Source of the DNA: Streptomyces sp. NBC_01689 | GTDB lineage: Bacteria; Actinomycetota; Actinomycetes; Streptomycetales; Streptomycetaceae | Reading direction: 5' to 3' | NCBI RefSeq assembly: GCF_036250675.1 | Contig: NZ_CP109592.1 | Coordinates: 3,038,001 to 3,102,000 of the forward strand | DNA: 64,000 bases | Shown here: positions 29,695 to 39,264 of the stretch, in pieces | Layout: each line of letters begins with the position of its first letter | Numbering within the stretch: the stretch's first letter is position 1 | Notes under the pieces: generated by a model | Seen by the model: the letters and a program-made list of their open reading frames with translations, nothing else | Database searches by the model: none | What the model was told of the DNA's origin: nothing | Program-made: the position numbers and the translations under genes

Positions 29695-29710
29695 TATCTC
29701 ACATGAGATA
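29695..29710. promoter_or_regulatory. Perfect palindrome TATCTCACATGAGATA before murA2
   Basis: Seven-base arms around CA, 13 bases before the murA2 ATG, in a short A+T-rich island (TTTCTCTTTATCTCACATGA). Its position over the promoter or leader makes it a candidate operator for the helix-turn-helix domain of the MurA2 protein itself. Confidence 0.55.
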
Positions 29711-29722
29711 TACGGTCGCGCC

Positions 29723-31252
29723 ATGGCAGACGACTACCTCGTACGCATCGGCAAGCTCATCCGTGACGCCCGTCAGCACCGGGGCTGGACGCAGTCGCAG
29801 CTCGCCGAGGCTCTCGGCACCAGCCAGAGCGCCGTCAACCGCATCGAGCGCGGCAATCAGAACATCAGCCTTGAGATGATCGCCCGCATAGGCGAGGCCC
29901 TGGACAGCGAGATCGTGTCCCTGGGGTACGCGGGCCCGATGCACCTGCGCGTGGTCGGCGGACGGCGGCTGTCCGGCTCGATCGACGTGAAGACCAGCAA
30001 GAACGCCTGTGTCGCGCTGCTGTGCGCGACCCTCCTCAACAAGGGCCGGACGGTGCTGCGCCGGGTGGCCCGCATCGAGGAGGTCTACCGCCTGCTGGAG
30101 GTGCTCGGTTCGATCGGCGTCCGCACCCGCTGGATCAACGACGGGGTCGACCTGGAGATCGTGCCCCCGGCCCAGCTGGACATGGAGGCCATCGACGCCG
30201 AGGCGGCCCGTCGCACGCGGTCCATCATCATGTTCCTCGGCCCGCTGCTGCACCGCATGGACCACTTCAAGCTTCCCTACGCGGGCGGTTGCGACCTCGG
30301 CACCAGGACCATCGAGCCGCACATGATCGCGCTGCGCCGCTTCGGTCTCGACATCGCCGCCACCGAAGGGCTGTACCACGCCCGGGTGGACCGTTCGGTC
30401 TCCCCCGCCCGCCCGATCGTCCTGACCGAGCGCGGCGACACGGTGACCGAGAACGCGCTGCTCGCCGCGGCCCGCCACGACGGCGTGACCGTCATCCGCA
30501 ACGCCTCCTCCAACTACATGGTCCAGGACCTGTGCTTCTTCCTGGAGGCGCTGGGCGTACGGGTGGAGGGCATCGGCACCACGACACTCACCGTGCACGG
30601 CGTGCCCACCATCGACGTGGACGTGGACTACTCGCCCTCGGAGGACCCGGTCGAGGCGATGAGCCTGCTGGCCGCCGCCGTCGTCACCGAGTCGGAGCTG
30701 ACCGTGCGCCGGGTGCCGATCGAGTTCCTGGAGATCGAGCTCGCGGTCCTGGAGGAGATGGGCCTCGACCACGACCGTACGGCGGAGTACTTCGCCGACA
30801 ACGGCCGGACGCGGCTGGTGGACCTGACGGTCCGGCCCTCCAAGCTGGAGGCGCCGATCGACAAGATCCACCCGATGCCCTTCCCGGGTCTGAACATCGA
30901 CAACGTCCCGTTCTTCGCGGCCATCGCGGCCTCCGCGCAGGGCAAGACGCTGATCCACGACTGGGTGTACGACAACCGGGCGATCTACCTGACGGACCTC
31001 AACCGCCTCGGCGGGCGGCTCCAGCTCCTCGACCCGCACCGGGTCCTGGTGGAGGGCCCGACCCGCTGGCGCGCCGCGGAGATGATGTGCCCGCCGGCGC
31101 TGCGGCCCGCCGTGGTCGTGCTGCTCGCGATGATGGCGGCCGACGGGACGTCCGTGCTGCGCAACGTGTACGTCATCAACCGCGGTTACGAGGACCTGGC
31201 CGAGCGCCTCAACTCGCTCGGGGCGCAGATCGAGACGTTCCGGGACATCTGA
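29723..31252 (+). CDS. murA2: MurA-type enolpyruvyl transferase with N-terminal HTH
   Basis: A 509-residue fusion. Residues 8-63 form an XRE-type helix-turn-helix (IRDARQHRGWTQSQLAEALGTSQSAVNRIERGNQNIS). From residue 75 on it is a MurA-like UDP-N-acetylglucosamine 1-carboxyvinyltransferase: Lys93-Asn94 in KTSKNACVALLCATLL, and Cys190 in AGGCDLGTRTIEPHM at the place of the catalytic, fosfomycin-reactive cysteine. MurA alone is about 420-450 residues, so the extra length is the HTH. It may join peptidoglycan synthesis to DNA binding. Start ATG 29723 has no strong ribosome binding site. From memory, this is the S. coelicolor SCO5998-type second MurA. Confidence 0.9.
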   Translation: MADDYLVRIGKLIRDARQHRGWTQSQLAEALGTSQSAVNRIERGNQNISLEMIARIGEALDSEIVSLGYAGPMHLRVVGGRRLSGSIDVKTSKNACVALLCATLLNKGRTVLRRVARIEEVYRLLEVLGSIGVRTRWINDGVDLEIVPPAQLDMEAIDAEAARRTRSIIMFLGPLLHRMDHFKLPYAGGCDLGTRTIEPHMIALRRFGLDIAATEGLYHARVDRSVSPARPIVLTERGDTVTENALLAAARHDGVTVIRNASSNYMVQDLCFFLEALGVRVEGIGTTTLTVHGVPTIDVDVDYSPSEDPVEAMSLLAAAVVTESELTVRRVPIEFLEIELAVLEEMGLDHDRTAEYFADNGRTRLVDLTVRPSKLEAPIDKIHPMPFPGLNIDNVPFFAAIAASAQGKTLIHDWVYDNRAIYLTDLNRLGGRLQLLDPHRVLVEGPTRWRAAEMMCPPALRPAVVVLLAMMAADGTSVLRNVYVINRGYEDLAERLNSLGAQIETFRDI

Positions 31253-31268
31253 CCCGCCGTAGGGCACC

Positions 31269-31309
31269 GGGGCCCGCCGGGGCCGGCCTCGCGTCGCCCG
31301 GCGGGCCCC
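31269..31309. terminator. Hairpin terminator between murA2 and DUF6299 gene
   Basis: A 12-bp perfect stem (31269-31280 with 31298-31309) with a 17-base loop, 16 bases past the murA2 stop and 25 before the converging stop. Confidence 0.8.
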
Positions 31310-31334
31310 GTCGTGCGCCGTCCCGTGGGCCGGC

Positions 31335-31844
<510 letters not shown>

Positions 31845-32021
31845 TCACCCCTTTGGTGGCGAGTCCGCACCACGCGTCATGGGAACGTCCGAGAGTTGTC
31901 CGTGTGTTGTCACGCTTCTCGACCCGTGGTTCCGATCAGTTCGCCGCGGGAGGATGGTCTTGTCCATGCGAGGCGGCGACCGTGCCGCAGACACTCATCG
32001 CATCCGACGTGGAGGTGCGCC

Positions 32022-32213
32022 ATGTGTTCTCACCAGACTCTGTGCCCGTCCGCGGACTCCAGGCTCCCGCACGTGGTGTCGGCCCACCACGAGCAGGGGT
32101 GGAGCCTGCTGTGCAACGGCGCGATCGTCTTCGACGACAGCGGCGAGCTGCTCCCCGACGGCAGCGTGATCGCTCCGCACCGGGTGTTCGCCGAGCGGCT
32201 CGCCGCCGCCTGA
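32022..32213 (+). CDS. Small DUF5999-like protein
   Basis: A 63-residue protein: MCSHQTLCPSADSRLPHV, then AHHEQGWSLLCNGAIVFDDSGELLPDG and VIAPHRVF. This is the conserved Streptomyces small protein (MCxHxxxCPxAD... EQGWSLLCNG) annotated as DUF5999. The Cys2/His4/Cys8 arrangement could bind metal, but that is speculation. A GGAGG lies eight bases before the ATG. Confidence 0.85.
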   Translation: MCSHQTLCPSADSRLPHVVSAHHEQGWSLLCNGAIVFDDSGELLPDGSVIAPHRVFAERLAAA

Positions 32214-32242
32214 TCACGACCCGCACCGCGCGGGCGCCGCGT

Positions 32243-32641
32243 TCACTCCAGCACCGCGAAGCCGTCGAGTTCGACCAGGGCGCGTTCGTCCCACAGGCGT
32301 ACGGCGCCGACGACGGCCATCGCGGGGTAGTCGCGCCCCGCCGACCGCCGCCAGAGGCGCCCGAGTTCGGCGGCGTGGGCGCGGTAGTCCGCGACGTCGG
32401 TGGCGTACACCGTTACCCGTGCGAGGTCCGCCGGGGTGCCCCCCGCGGCCCGCAGCGCCGCGAGCAGATTCGCCAGCGCCCGCTCGAACTGCTCCGGGAG
32501 GGTCTCGCCGACCACCTTCCCGTCCGTGTCGAGCGCGGTCTGGCCCGCCAGGAAGACGACGCGGGTGCCGGTGGCGACGACGGCGTGCGAGAAGCCGGTG
32601 GCCGGGGAGAGCCCGGCCGGATCGATCCGCTCGATGCTCAC
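32243..32641 (-). CDS. RidA-family deaminase
   Basis: A 132-residue member of the RidA/YjgF/UK114 family, which hydrolyses enamines and imines to ketones and ammonia. Family features are VVFLAGQTALDTDGKVVG, FERALANLLAALRAAGGTPADLARVTVYATDVADY and ERALVELDGFAVLE. GTG 32641 overlaps the acyl-CoA dehydrogenase stop by four bases (GTGA), with AGGAGGAA upstream. In this cluster it is well placed to remove the amino group of the reduced enamine intermediate made from 2-aminobenzoyl-CoA (inference). The usual RidA catalytic Arg is not certain here. Confidence 0.85.
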   Translation of the reverse strand: MSIERIDPAGLSPATGFSHAVVATGTRVVFLAGQTALDTDGKVVGETLPEQFERALANLLAALRAAGGTPADLARVTVYATDVADYRAHAAELGRLWRRSAGRDYPAMAVVGAVRLWDERALVELDGFAVLE

Positions 32642-33846
32642 TGTTCCTCCTGTCGGGCGTACAGCTCCTTGGCGATGACGGCCCGTTGGACCTCGCTCGC
32701 CCCCTCGTAGACGCGCGGGGCGCGGACCTCGCGGTAGAGGTGTTCGAGGAGATGACCGCGGCGCAGTGCGCGGGCGCCGTGCAGCTGGACCGCCGCGTCG
32801 ACCACGTACTGGGCGGTCTCGGTCGCCAGCAGCTTCGCCATCGCCGCCCGCCGGGGCACGTCCGGGGCTCCCTCGTCGTACGCCGCCGCGGCCGCGTACA
32901 CCATCAGCCGGGCCGCCTCGGTGCGCAGCGCCATCTCGGCGACCTGGTGGGCCACCGTCTGCAGGTCCTTCAGCTTCCCGCCGAACGCCTCGCGCCGGGA
33001 CGTGTGCGCGAGGGTCGCCTCCAGCGCCGCCGCCGCCATGCCGACCGCGAAGGCGCCGACGCTCGGGCGGAACAGGTTGAGGGTGCCCATCGCGACCCGG
33101 AAGCCGCGGTCGGGCGCGCCGAGCACGTCGTCGGCCGTGACCGGCACGGCGTCGAAGGTGAGGGTGCCGATCGGGTGCGGCGAGAGCATGTCGAGCGGGG
33201 CCCCGTCGAGGCCGGGCCGGTCGGCGGGGACGAGGAAGGCGGTGACACCCCGGGCGCCGGCGCCCGGGGTGGTGCGGGCGAAGACGGTGTAGAAGTCGGC
33301 CTCGGGCGCGTTGGAGATCCAGCACTTCTCCCCGGTGAGCCGCCAGCGACCGGCGCCGTCGGCCTCGGCGAGCGTCCCGGTGTCCGCCGCGCCGGACGGG
33401 CTCCCGGCCGGCGGACCGCCCGGGTGGGGGTGCGGGGCGGACCGGTCCGCGCGCAGGGTCAGCGCCGCCGCGTCGGAGCCCGCGGCCGGCTCACTGAGCG
33501 CGAAGGCGGCCACGGCGGTGCCGTCCGAGACGCGCGGGAGCCAGTCAGCGCGCTGCGCCGGGGTGCCGTACGCGTGCACCGGATACGCGCCGAGACCCTG
33601 CAGGGCGAGCGCGGTCTCGGCCTCCGTGCAGACGTGCGCCAGGGACTCCCGCATCAGGCACAGGTCGAGCGCACCGGAGGTGAACAGCCGGGCGAGCAGG
33701 CCGAGTCGGCCGAGTTCGGCGACGAGCGGCCGGTTGACGCGGCCCGGCTCACCCTTCTCGGCCAGTGGGGCGAGCCGCTCCGCGGCGAGCGTACGCAGCT
33801 CGGCGCACCAGGCGTGCTGCGCCGCGTCGAGCGAGAAAACGGTCAC
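32638..33846 (-). CDS. Acyl-CoA dehydrogenase
   Basis: A 402-residue FAD-dependent acyl-CoA dehydrogenase. Motifs: VAAFALSEPAAGSDAAAL (FAD and substrate contact), CWISNAPEADFYTVFART, RREAFGGKLKDLQTVAHQVAEM, AAVQLHGARALRRGHLLEHLYREVRAPRVYEGASEVQRAVIAKEL; the Glu in YEGASEVQ is at the usual catalytic-base position. A Gly/Pro-rich insert interrupts the middle domain at about residues 130-150. GTG 33846 is the start. It forms an operon with the RidA gene and is divergent from the CoA ligase gene, with a TGACTGTCGTCA site between. Probably it oxidises the ring or ring-opened CoA ester. Confidence 0.9.
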   Translation of the reverse strand: MTVFSLDAAQHAWCAELRTLAAERLAPLAEKGEPGRVNRPLVAELGRLGLLARLFTSGALDLCLMRESLAHVCTEAETALALQGLGAYPVHAYGTPAQRADWLPRVSDGTAVAAFALSEPAAGSDAAALTLRADRSAPHPHPGGPPAGSPSGAADTGTLAEADGAGRWRLTGEKCWISNAPEADFYTVFARTTPGAGARGVTAFLVPADRPGLDGAPLDMLSPHPIGTLTFDAVPVTADDVLGAPDRGFRVAMGTLNLFRPSVGAFAVGMAAAALEATLAHTSRREAFGGKLKDLQTVAHQVAEMALRTEAARLMVYAAAAAYDEGAPDVPRRAAMAKLLATETAQYVVDAAVQLHGARALRRGHLLEHLYREVRAPRVYEGASEVQRAVIAKELYARQEEQ

Positions 33847-33890
33847 GGCCGGTCCCCTCTCCCTGGGAGCACCAGGTTATCGCGGGACGT

Positions 33891-33902
33891 TGACTGTCGT
33901 CA
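33891..33902. promoter_or_regulatory. Shared operator TGACTGTCGTCA, divergent promoters
   Basis: Imperfect palindrome TGAC-TGTC-GTCA in the 253-base gap between the dehydrogenase and CoA ligase starts, preceded by GTTATC at 33876. The same 12-mer with GTTATC at the same distance is at 40131-40142. Candidate site for the PaaX-type regulator. Confidence 0.65.
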
Positions 33903-34099
33903 CCAACACGATACGCTCCTTGTGCGCAACCGAGAGCCGAGCCACGAACCGGGCACGGCGTGCGACACCCGCCTGCGATCCGCGGGCGCCACGCACACCG
34001 CGCCACCCACACCGCGCCACGCACCCTGTGCCACCGACCACGCGCCACGAGCCGCGAGTCGAGAGCCGCGAGCCCACCACGACAAGGGGGCGAACCTCC

Positions 34100-35800
34100 A
34101 TGGACCCCGGCGACACCCTGGAGCCGACGACCTCGGCCCATCTCGACACCTTCGCCCGCGACCACCTCCCACCCCCCGAACAGTGGCCCCGACTCCTGCT
34201 CGAAACGCCCGAGTTGCGCTATCCGGACCGGCTCAACTGCGCCGTCGAACTCCTCGGCGGCGGACATCCGCAGCGCCCGGTCTTCCGCACGCCGTCCGGC
34301 GACCTGTGGACGTACGGCCAGCTTCTCTCGCGGGTCGACCGCATCGCCCATGTGCTGACCACCGAGCTGGGCGTGGTGCCCGGGAACCGCGTCATGCTGC
34401 GCGGGCCCACCACGCCCTGGCTGGCCGCGTGCTGGCTGGCGGTCCTCAAGGCCGGCGCGATCGCCGTCACCGTGCTCGCCCAGCAACGCCCGTACGAGCT
34501 GGCCACGATGGGCACGATCGCCCGGGTGACCCACGCCCTGTGCGACGTGCGGTCGGTCGACGACCTGGCCGGGGCGGACATCCCCGGGCTGCGGATCACG
34601 ACGTACGGCGGTGACGCCCCCGACGACCTGTTGCTGCGGATCACGGGCGCCTGCGACGAGCCCTTCCCGGCCGTGGACACGGCCGCCGACGACGTCGCGC
34701 TGATCGCGTTCACCTCGGGCACGACCGGCCGCCCCAAGGGCTGTGTGCACTTCCACCGCGATGTGCTGGCCATCGCGGACACCTTCTCCCGCCATGTGCT
34801 GAGGCCGAACGCGGACGACGTCTTCACCGGCAGTCCCCCGCTGGGATTCACCTTCGGACTCGGCGGACTCGTCGTCTTCCCGATGCGCGCGGGCGCCTGC
34901 TCCCTGCTGCTCGAACAGGCGGGCCCCCGGCAGCTGTTGCCCGCGATCGCGGAGCACCGCGTCTCCGTGTTGTTCACCGCGCCGACCGCCTACCGGGCGA
35001 TGCTGGCGGACCTGGAGGGGTACGACACGACATCGTTGCGGCGCTGTGTGTCGGCGGGCGAGAACCTGCCCGCGGCGACCTGGCGGGACTGGCAGGCACG
35101 CACCGGGCTGCGCATCATCAACGGCATCGGCGCCACCGAGCTGCTGCACATCTTCATCTCCGCGGCCGACGAGCGGATCAGACCCGGCACGACGGGCCTG
35201 CCCGTCCCCGGCTGGCAGGCGCGCGTGATCGGCCCCGACGGGAGCCCGGTGCCGGACGGCGAACCCGGGCTGCTCGCCGTCCGCGGCCCGGTGGGCTGCC
35301 GCTATCTCGCCGACCCGCGGCAGCGGGAGTACGTGCGCGACGGCTGGAACATCACGGGCGATACCTACGTCCGCGGCACCGACGGCTACTTCCGTTATGT
35401 CGCCCGCGCCGACGACATGATCGTCTCCGCCGGGTACAACATCGCGGGGCCGGAGGTCGAGGAGGCGCTGCTGCGCCATCCGGACGTCGTCGAGACAGCC
35501 GTCGTGGGCCGCCCCGACGAGGCGCGCGGCCAGGTCGTGGTGGCCTACGCGGTGCTGCGGCCGGACACGCCGCGGGACCCGGAGGCGCTGCGCGCGTTCC
35601 TCAAGTCGGAGCTCGCGCCGTACAAGTGCCCCCGGGAGTTCGTCTTCCTCGACGCGCTGCCGCGCACGGCCACCGGGAAGCTGCAGCGGTTCCGGTTGCG
35701 TACGGCCGTCCCCGCGCAGACGGCTCCCGGGGCCGGCTCGCCCACCGGGGACGAGTCGTCCACCGGAGGTGAGTTGTCCACCGGAGGCGGTTCCAAGTGA
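34100..35800 (+). CDS. Aryl-CoA ligase, probably 2-aminobenzoate-CoA ligase
   Basis: A 566-residue ANL-superfamily (AMP-binding) enzyme of the benzoate/2-aminobenzoate-CoA ligase group. The adenylation loop LIAFTSGTTGRPKG is at about residues 200-213, with GIGATELLHIF (A5), DGWNITGDTY (A7), DDMIVSAGYNIAGPEVEEAL (A8) and a C-terminal Lys in PRTATGKLQRF (A10). The last 25 residues are Ser/Thr/Gly-rich. ATG 34100 has GGGGG 12 bases upstream. The partner monooxygenase makes 2-aminobenzoate (anthranilate) the likeliest acid; salicylate or benzoate cannot be excluded. Confidence 0.88.
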   Translation: MDPGDTLEPTTSAHLDTFARDHLPPPEQWPRLLLETPELRYPDRLNCAVELLGGGHPQRPVFRTPSGDLWTYGQLLSRVDRIAHVLTTELGVVPGNRVMLRGPTTPWLAACWLAVLKAGAIAVTVLAQQRPYELATMGTIARVTHALCDVRSVDDLAGADIPGLRITTYGGDAPDDLLLRITGACDEPFPAVDTAADDVALIAFTSGTTGRPKGCVHFHRDVLAIADTFSRHVLRPNADDVFTGSPPLGFTFGLGGLVVFPMRAGACSLLLEQAGPRQLLPAIAEHRVSVLFTAPTAYRAMLADLEGYDTTSLRRCVSAGENLPAATWRDWQARTGLRIINGIGATELLHIFISAADERIRPGTTGLPVPGWQARVIGPDGSPVPDGEPGLLAVRGPVGCRYLADPRQREYVRDGWNITGDTYVRGTDGYFRYVARADDMIVSAGYNIAGPEVEEALLRHPDVVETAVVGRPDEARGQVVVAYAVLRPDTPRDPEALRAFLKSELAPYKCPREFVFLDALPRTATGKLQRFRLRTAVPAQTAPGAGSPTGDESSTGGELSTGGGSK

Positions 35801-35815
35801 TCTTCGAGCACTAGA

Positions 35816-36634
35816 GTGATCAATGTGTCAGAGCAGCGCGCCCCCCGGTCCCTCATCGTCACGTTCTACGGCGCGTACGGCCGTTTCATGTCCGGCCCGG
35901 TGCCGGTGGCCGAGCTGATCCGGCTCCTCGCCGCGGTCGGTGTCGACGCGCCCTCGGTGCGCTCGTCGGTCTCCCGGCTCAAGCGGCGCGGGCTGCTCGA
36001 ACCGGCGCGCACCCCGGCGGGAGCGGCGGGGTACGGGCTGTCGCCGGACGCGCGCCAGCTCCTCGAGGACGGCGACCGGCGGGTGTACGCCACGGCGCCG
36101 CCCGAGGACGACGGCTGGGTGCTCGCCGTCTTCTCGGTGCCGGAGTCGGAGCGCCAGAAGCGGCACGTGCTGCGTTCGCGGCTGGCCGGCCTCGGTTTCG
36201 GGACGGCCGCGCCCGGGGTGTGGCTCGCCCCCGCCCGGCTCTACGAGGAGACGCGGCACACCCTCGCACGGCTGCGGCTCGATCCGTACGTGGAGCTGTT
36301 CCGCGGCGAGCACCTCGGCTTCGCGGCGACGGCGGACGCGGTCGCGCGCTGGTGGGACCTGGGATCGATCGCCGCGGAGCACGAGGCGTTCCTCGACCGG
36401 CACGCGCCCGTGCTGCGTGCCTGGGAGCGGCGCGCGGACACCCCTCCCGAGGAGGCCTACCGCGACTATCTGCTCGCCCTGGACACCTGGCGTCACCTCC
36501 CCTACGCCGACCCCGGACTTCCCGTCGCGCTGCTGCCCGCCGACTGGCCGGGCGCCCGGTCGGCCGCCGTCTTCCGGGCGCTGCACGAGCGGTTGCGGGA
36601 CGCGGGGGCGGCTTTCACCGAGGTGCCCGGATAG
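35816..36634 (+). CDS. PaaX-family transcriptional regulator
   Basis: A 272-residue PaaX-like repressor. The N-terminal winged helix (SLIVTFYGAYGRFMSGPVPVAELIRLLAAVGVDAPSVRSSVSRLKRRGLLE) is followed by the PaaX core (DDGWVLAVFSVPESERQKRHVLRSRLAGLGFG, APGVWLAPARLYEETRHTL) and C-terminal domain (YRDYLLALDTWRHLPYADPGLPVALLPADWPG). GTG 35816 is used; GTG 35825 is also possible. It starts 16 bases after the CoA ligase stop, so they probably share a transcript. PaaX proteins respond to aryl-CoA esters; the ligand here is presumably the CoA ester made by the ligase. Confidence 0.92.
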   Translation: MINVSEQRAPRSLIVTFYGAYGRFMSGPVPVAELIRLLAAVGVDAPSVRSSVSRLKRRGLLEPARTPAGAAGYGLSPDARQLLEDGDRRVYATAPPEDDGWVLAVFSVPESERQKRHVLRSRLAGLGFGTAAPGVWLAPARLYEETRHTLARLRLDPYVELFRGEHLGFAATADAVARWWDLGSIAAEHEAFLDRHAPVLRAWERRADTPPEEAYRDYLLALDTWRHLPYADPGLPVALLPADWPGARSAAVFRALHERLRDAGAAFTEVPG

Positions 36635-36665
36635 CCCGGACGCCCGGGCGTACCCCGTCCCGTTC

Positions 36666-39146
36666 TCAAGTCCCCAGCGAGAGACGGGGTCTGGGCGCGT
36701 CGAGACGTCCGGTCTGCGGACGTCTGCTGCCCGCCCGGTACGGCGTCGGCCAGGCGACTCCCGGACCCTCGTACCCCTGCTCGGCCGCCGCGTGCAGGGT
36801 CCAGTGCGGGTCGTAGAGGTGCGGCCGGCCGAGTGCGCACAGGTCCGTACGCCCCGCGAGGATCAGCGAGTTGACGTCGTCCCAGGAGGAGATCGCGCCG
36901 ACGGCGATCACCGGCAGACCGGTCTCGTGGCGGATCCGGTCGGCGTACGGCGTCTGGTACGACCGCCCGTACTCGGGCCGCTCCTCCGCCACCACCTGGC
37001 CCGTCGACACGTCCACCGCGTCCGCGCCGTGCGCGGCGAAGGCCCGCGCGACGGCGACGGCGTCGTCCCCGGTGGTGCCGCCCTCGGCCCAGTCCGTCGC
37101 GGAGATACGGACGGTCATGGGCCGCTCCTCCGGCCACACCGCCCGTACGGCGTCGAAGACCTCCAGCGGGAAGCGCAGTCTGCGTTCCAGCGAGCCGCCG
37201 TAGGCGTCGGTGCGCCGGTTGGTCAGCGGTGAGAGGAAACCGGAGAGCAGATAGCCGTGGGCGCAGTGGAGTTCGAGCAGGTCGAAGCCGCAGCGCGCGG
37301 CGCGCCAGGCAGCGGCGGCGAACTGCTCCCGGATGTCGGTCAGTTGGGCGCGGGTGAGCTCGCGGGGTGCCTGGCTGTCCGGGCGGTACGGGATCGGGGA
37401 CGCGGCCACGAGGGGCCAGGCGCCCTCCTCCAACGGCTCGTCGATGCCCTCCCACATCAGCTTCGTGGCGCCCTTGCGGCCGGAGTGGCCGAGCTGCACG
37501 CCGACGGCGGTGCCGGGCGCCTGGGCGTGCACGAAGCCGACGATCCGCCGCCAGGCGTCGGCCTGGCGCTGTGTGTAGAGCCCCGCACAGCCGGGCGTGA
37601 TCCGGCCCTCGGCGCTGACGCACACCATCTCGGTCATCACCAGGCCGGCGCCGCCGAGTGCCCGCGCCCCGAGGTGTACGAGATGGAAGTCGCCCGGGAC
37701 GCCTTCCACGGCCGAGTACATGTCCATCGGGGAGACCACCACCCGGTTGCGCAGGGTCACTCCGCGCAGCCGGAGGGGGGTGAACATCGGGGGTGTGCCG
37801 GGTGGGCAGCCGAACTCCCGCTCGACCGCGGCCGTGAAGCGGGCGTCGCGCAGCCGCAGGTTGTCGTGGGTGACCCGGCGGCTGCGGGTGAGGAGGTTGA
37901 AGGCGAACTGGCGCGGTCGCTGGCCGACGTACCGGCCGACGTTCTCGAACCATTCCAGGCTCGCGCGGGCCGCGCGCTGGGTGGAGGCGACGACCGGGCG
38001 CCGCTCCTGCTCGTAGGCGGTGAGCGCCTCGCCGGTCGAGGGCCGCTCCCGGAGGCAGGCGGCGAGCGCGAGCGCGTCCTCGACGGCGAGCTTGGTGCCG
38101 GAGCCGATGGAGAAGTGGGCGGTGTGCGCGGCGTCGCCCAGGAGCACCAGGTTGCCGTGCGACCAGCGGTCGTTGACGACGGTGCGGAAGGTGGTCCACG
38201 CCGAGTTGCCGGACCGCAGCGGTCGTCCGCCGAGGGTGTCGGCGAAGATCTTGGCGCACCGTTCGACGGACTCCCGTGTGTCCAGGTCGGCGAATCCCGC
38301 GGCCCGCCAGACCTCCTCGCGCATCTCGACGATGACGGTGGAGGCGTCGGCCGCGTAGGGGTAGCCGTGCAGTTGCATCACGCCGTGCTCGGTGCCGGCG
38401 ATCTCGAAGCGGAAGGCGTCGAGGGCGAAGTCGGCGGCCAGCCAGATGTAGCGGCACCGGTGGTCCTCGACAGACGGCCCGAACGCGTCCGCGTACGCCT
38501 CCCGGGTCGCGCTGCGCACCCCGTCCGCGGCGACGACCAGGTCGTAGGCCGCGGTCAGCTCGGCCGGCGGCGGGGCCTCGGTCCGGAAGCGCAGGTCGAC
38601 GCCGAGGGAGCGGCACCGTGCGTGCAGGATCTCCAGCAGCCGGCGCCGTCCGAGCGCCGCGAAGCCGTGGCCGCCGGAGGTGTGGTGGACTCCCCGGTGC
38701 ACGATGTCGATGTCGTCCCAGCGCACGAACTCGTGCTGGAGCGCCGCGTGGACCACCGGATCGGCGTGCTCGATGCCGCCGAGGGTCTCGTCGGACAGGA
38801 CGACACCGAAGCCGAAGGTCTCGTCGGGGGCGTTGCGCTCCCACACGGTGATCTCACGGCCGGGATCGAGCCGTTTGAGCAGGGCGGCGGCGTACAGACC
38901 GCCGGGTCCGCCCCCGATGACGGCTACGCGCAGGGAGGCACCGGGCCGCCCGGCCGCGGCGGACGGGGGCGGCGCGTCCGCCACCACGGCGGGCGCCGCG
39001 GTCTCCGCGGGCCCCGCGGTCGTGGGCGGACTGCCGGTCGCGGCCGGTGAAGACGGCTCGGCGGTGGCGGCCGGTGAAGACGGTGCGGCGATGGCGGCCG
39101 GGGGCACGGTGGTGCCGGCGGGGTCCGGGTCGCGGGGCGTGGCCAC
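36666..39146 (-). CDS. Bifunctional aryl-CoA monooxygenase/reductase (ABMR type)
   Basis: Up to 826 residues. The N-terminal module is a flavin monooxygenase ([69 protein letters not shown]), the C-terminal one an Old-Yellow-Enzyme-like reductase ([71 protein letters not shown]). This fusion is the 2-aminobenzoyl-CoA monooxygenase/reductase (or salicylyl-CoA 5-hydroxylase/oxidoreductase) family, which hydroxylates and reduces the aromatic CoA ester. The start is unsure: GTG 39146 has a weak G-rich site but adds about 70 Ala/Pro/Ser-rich residues encoded partly by repeats; GTG 38984 would give 772 residues. Confidence 0.88.
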   Translation of the reverse strand: MATPRDPDPAGTTVPPAAIAAPSSPAATAEPSSPAATGSPPTTAGPAETAAPAVVADAPPPSAAAGRPGASLRVAVIGGGPGGLYAAALLKRLDPGREITVWERNAPDETFGFGVVLSDETLGGIEHADPVVHAALQHEFVRWDDIDIVHRGVHHTSGGHGFAALGRRRLLEILHARCRSLGVDLRFRTEAPPPAELTAAYDLVVAADGVRSATREAYADAFGPSVEDHRCRYIWLAADFALDAFRFEIAGTEHGVMQLHGYPYAADASTVIVEMREEVWRAAGFADLDTRESVERCAKIFADTLGGRPLRSGNSAWTTFRTVVNDRWSHGNLVLLGDAAHTAHFSIGSGTKLAVEDALALAACLRERPSTGEALTAYEQERRPVVASTQRAARASLEWFENVGRYVGQRPRQFAFNLLTRSRRVTHDNLRLRDARFTAAVEREFGCPPGTPPMFTPLRLRGVTLRNRVVVSPMDMYSAVEGVPGDFHLVHLGARALGGAGLVMTEMVCVSAEGRITPGCAGLYTQRQADAWRRIVGFVHAQAPGTAVGVQLGHSGRKGATKLMWEGIDEPLEEGAWPLVAASPIPYRPDSQAPRELTRAQLTDIREQFAAAAWRAARCGFDLLELHCAHGYLLSGFLSPLTNRRTDAYGGSLERRLRFPLEVFDAVRAVWPEERPMTVRISATDWAEGGTTGDDAVAVARAFAAHGADAVDVSTGQVVAEERPEYGRSYQTPYADRIRHETGLPVIAVGAISSWDDVNSLILAGRTDLCALGRPHLYDPHWTLHAAAEQGYEGPGVAWPTPYRAGSRRPQTGRLDAPRPRLSLGT
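39040..39102. repeat. 27-base repeat in monooxygenase N-terminal region
   Basis: Copies at 39040-39066 and 39067-39093 plus a nine-base partial copy. If translated they give PSSPAAT repeats in the low-complexity start of the monooxygenase frame. Confidence 0.75.
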
Positions 39147-39264
39147 GGCTATCGCCCCCGCCACTTCGGCGGGCGCTTCTCGGTGAAGGCGGCGGGGTCC
39201 GGGTCGCGGGGCCTGGCCACGGCTATCGCCCCCGCCACTTCGGCGGGCGCTTCTCGGTGAAGGC
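39117..39264. repeat. 74-bp tandem duplication covering the echA 3' end
   Basis: Units 39117-39190 and 39191-39264 differ at one base (39139 G, 39213 C) and continue four bases further. The unit holds the last codons and TAG stop of echA, so a second copy of the coding tail ([13 protein letters not shown] then stop) lies downstream of the true one, between echA and the monooxygenase gene. Confidence 0.9.

Noticed and set aside
33905..34090. Clustered CGCGCCACGCA and GAGCCGCGAG-like repeats before the CoA ligase, considered as a CRISPR or iteron array
   Set aside because: Units are short, irregular and without spacers; simple G+C-biased repetition.
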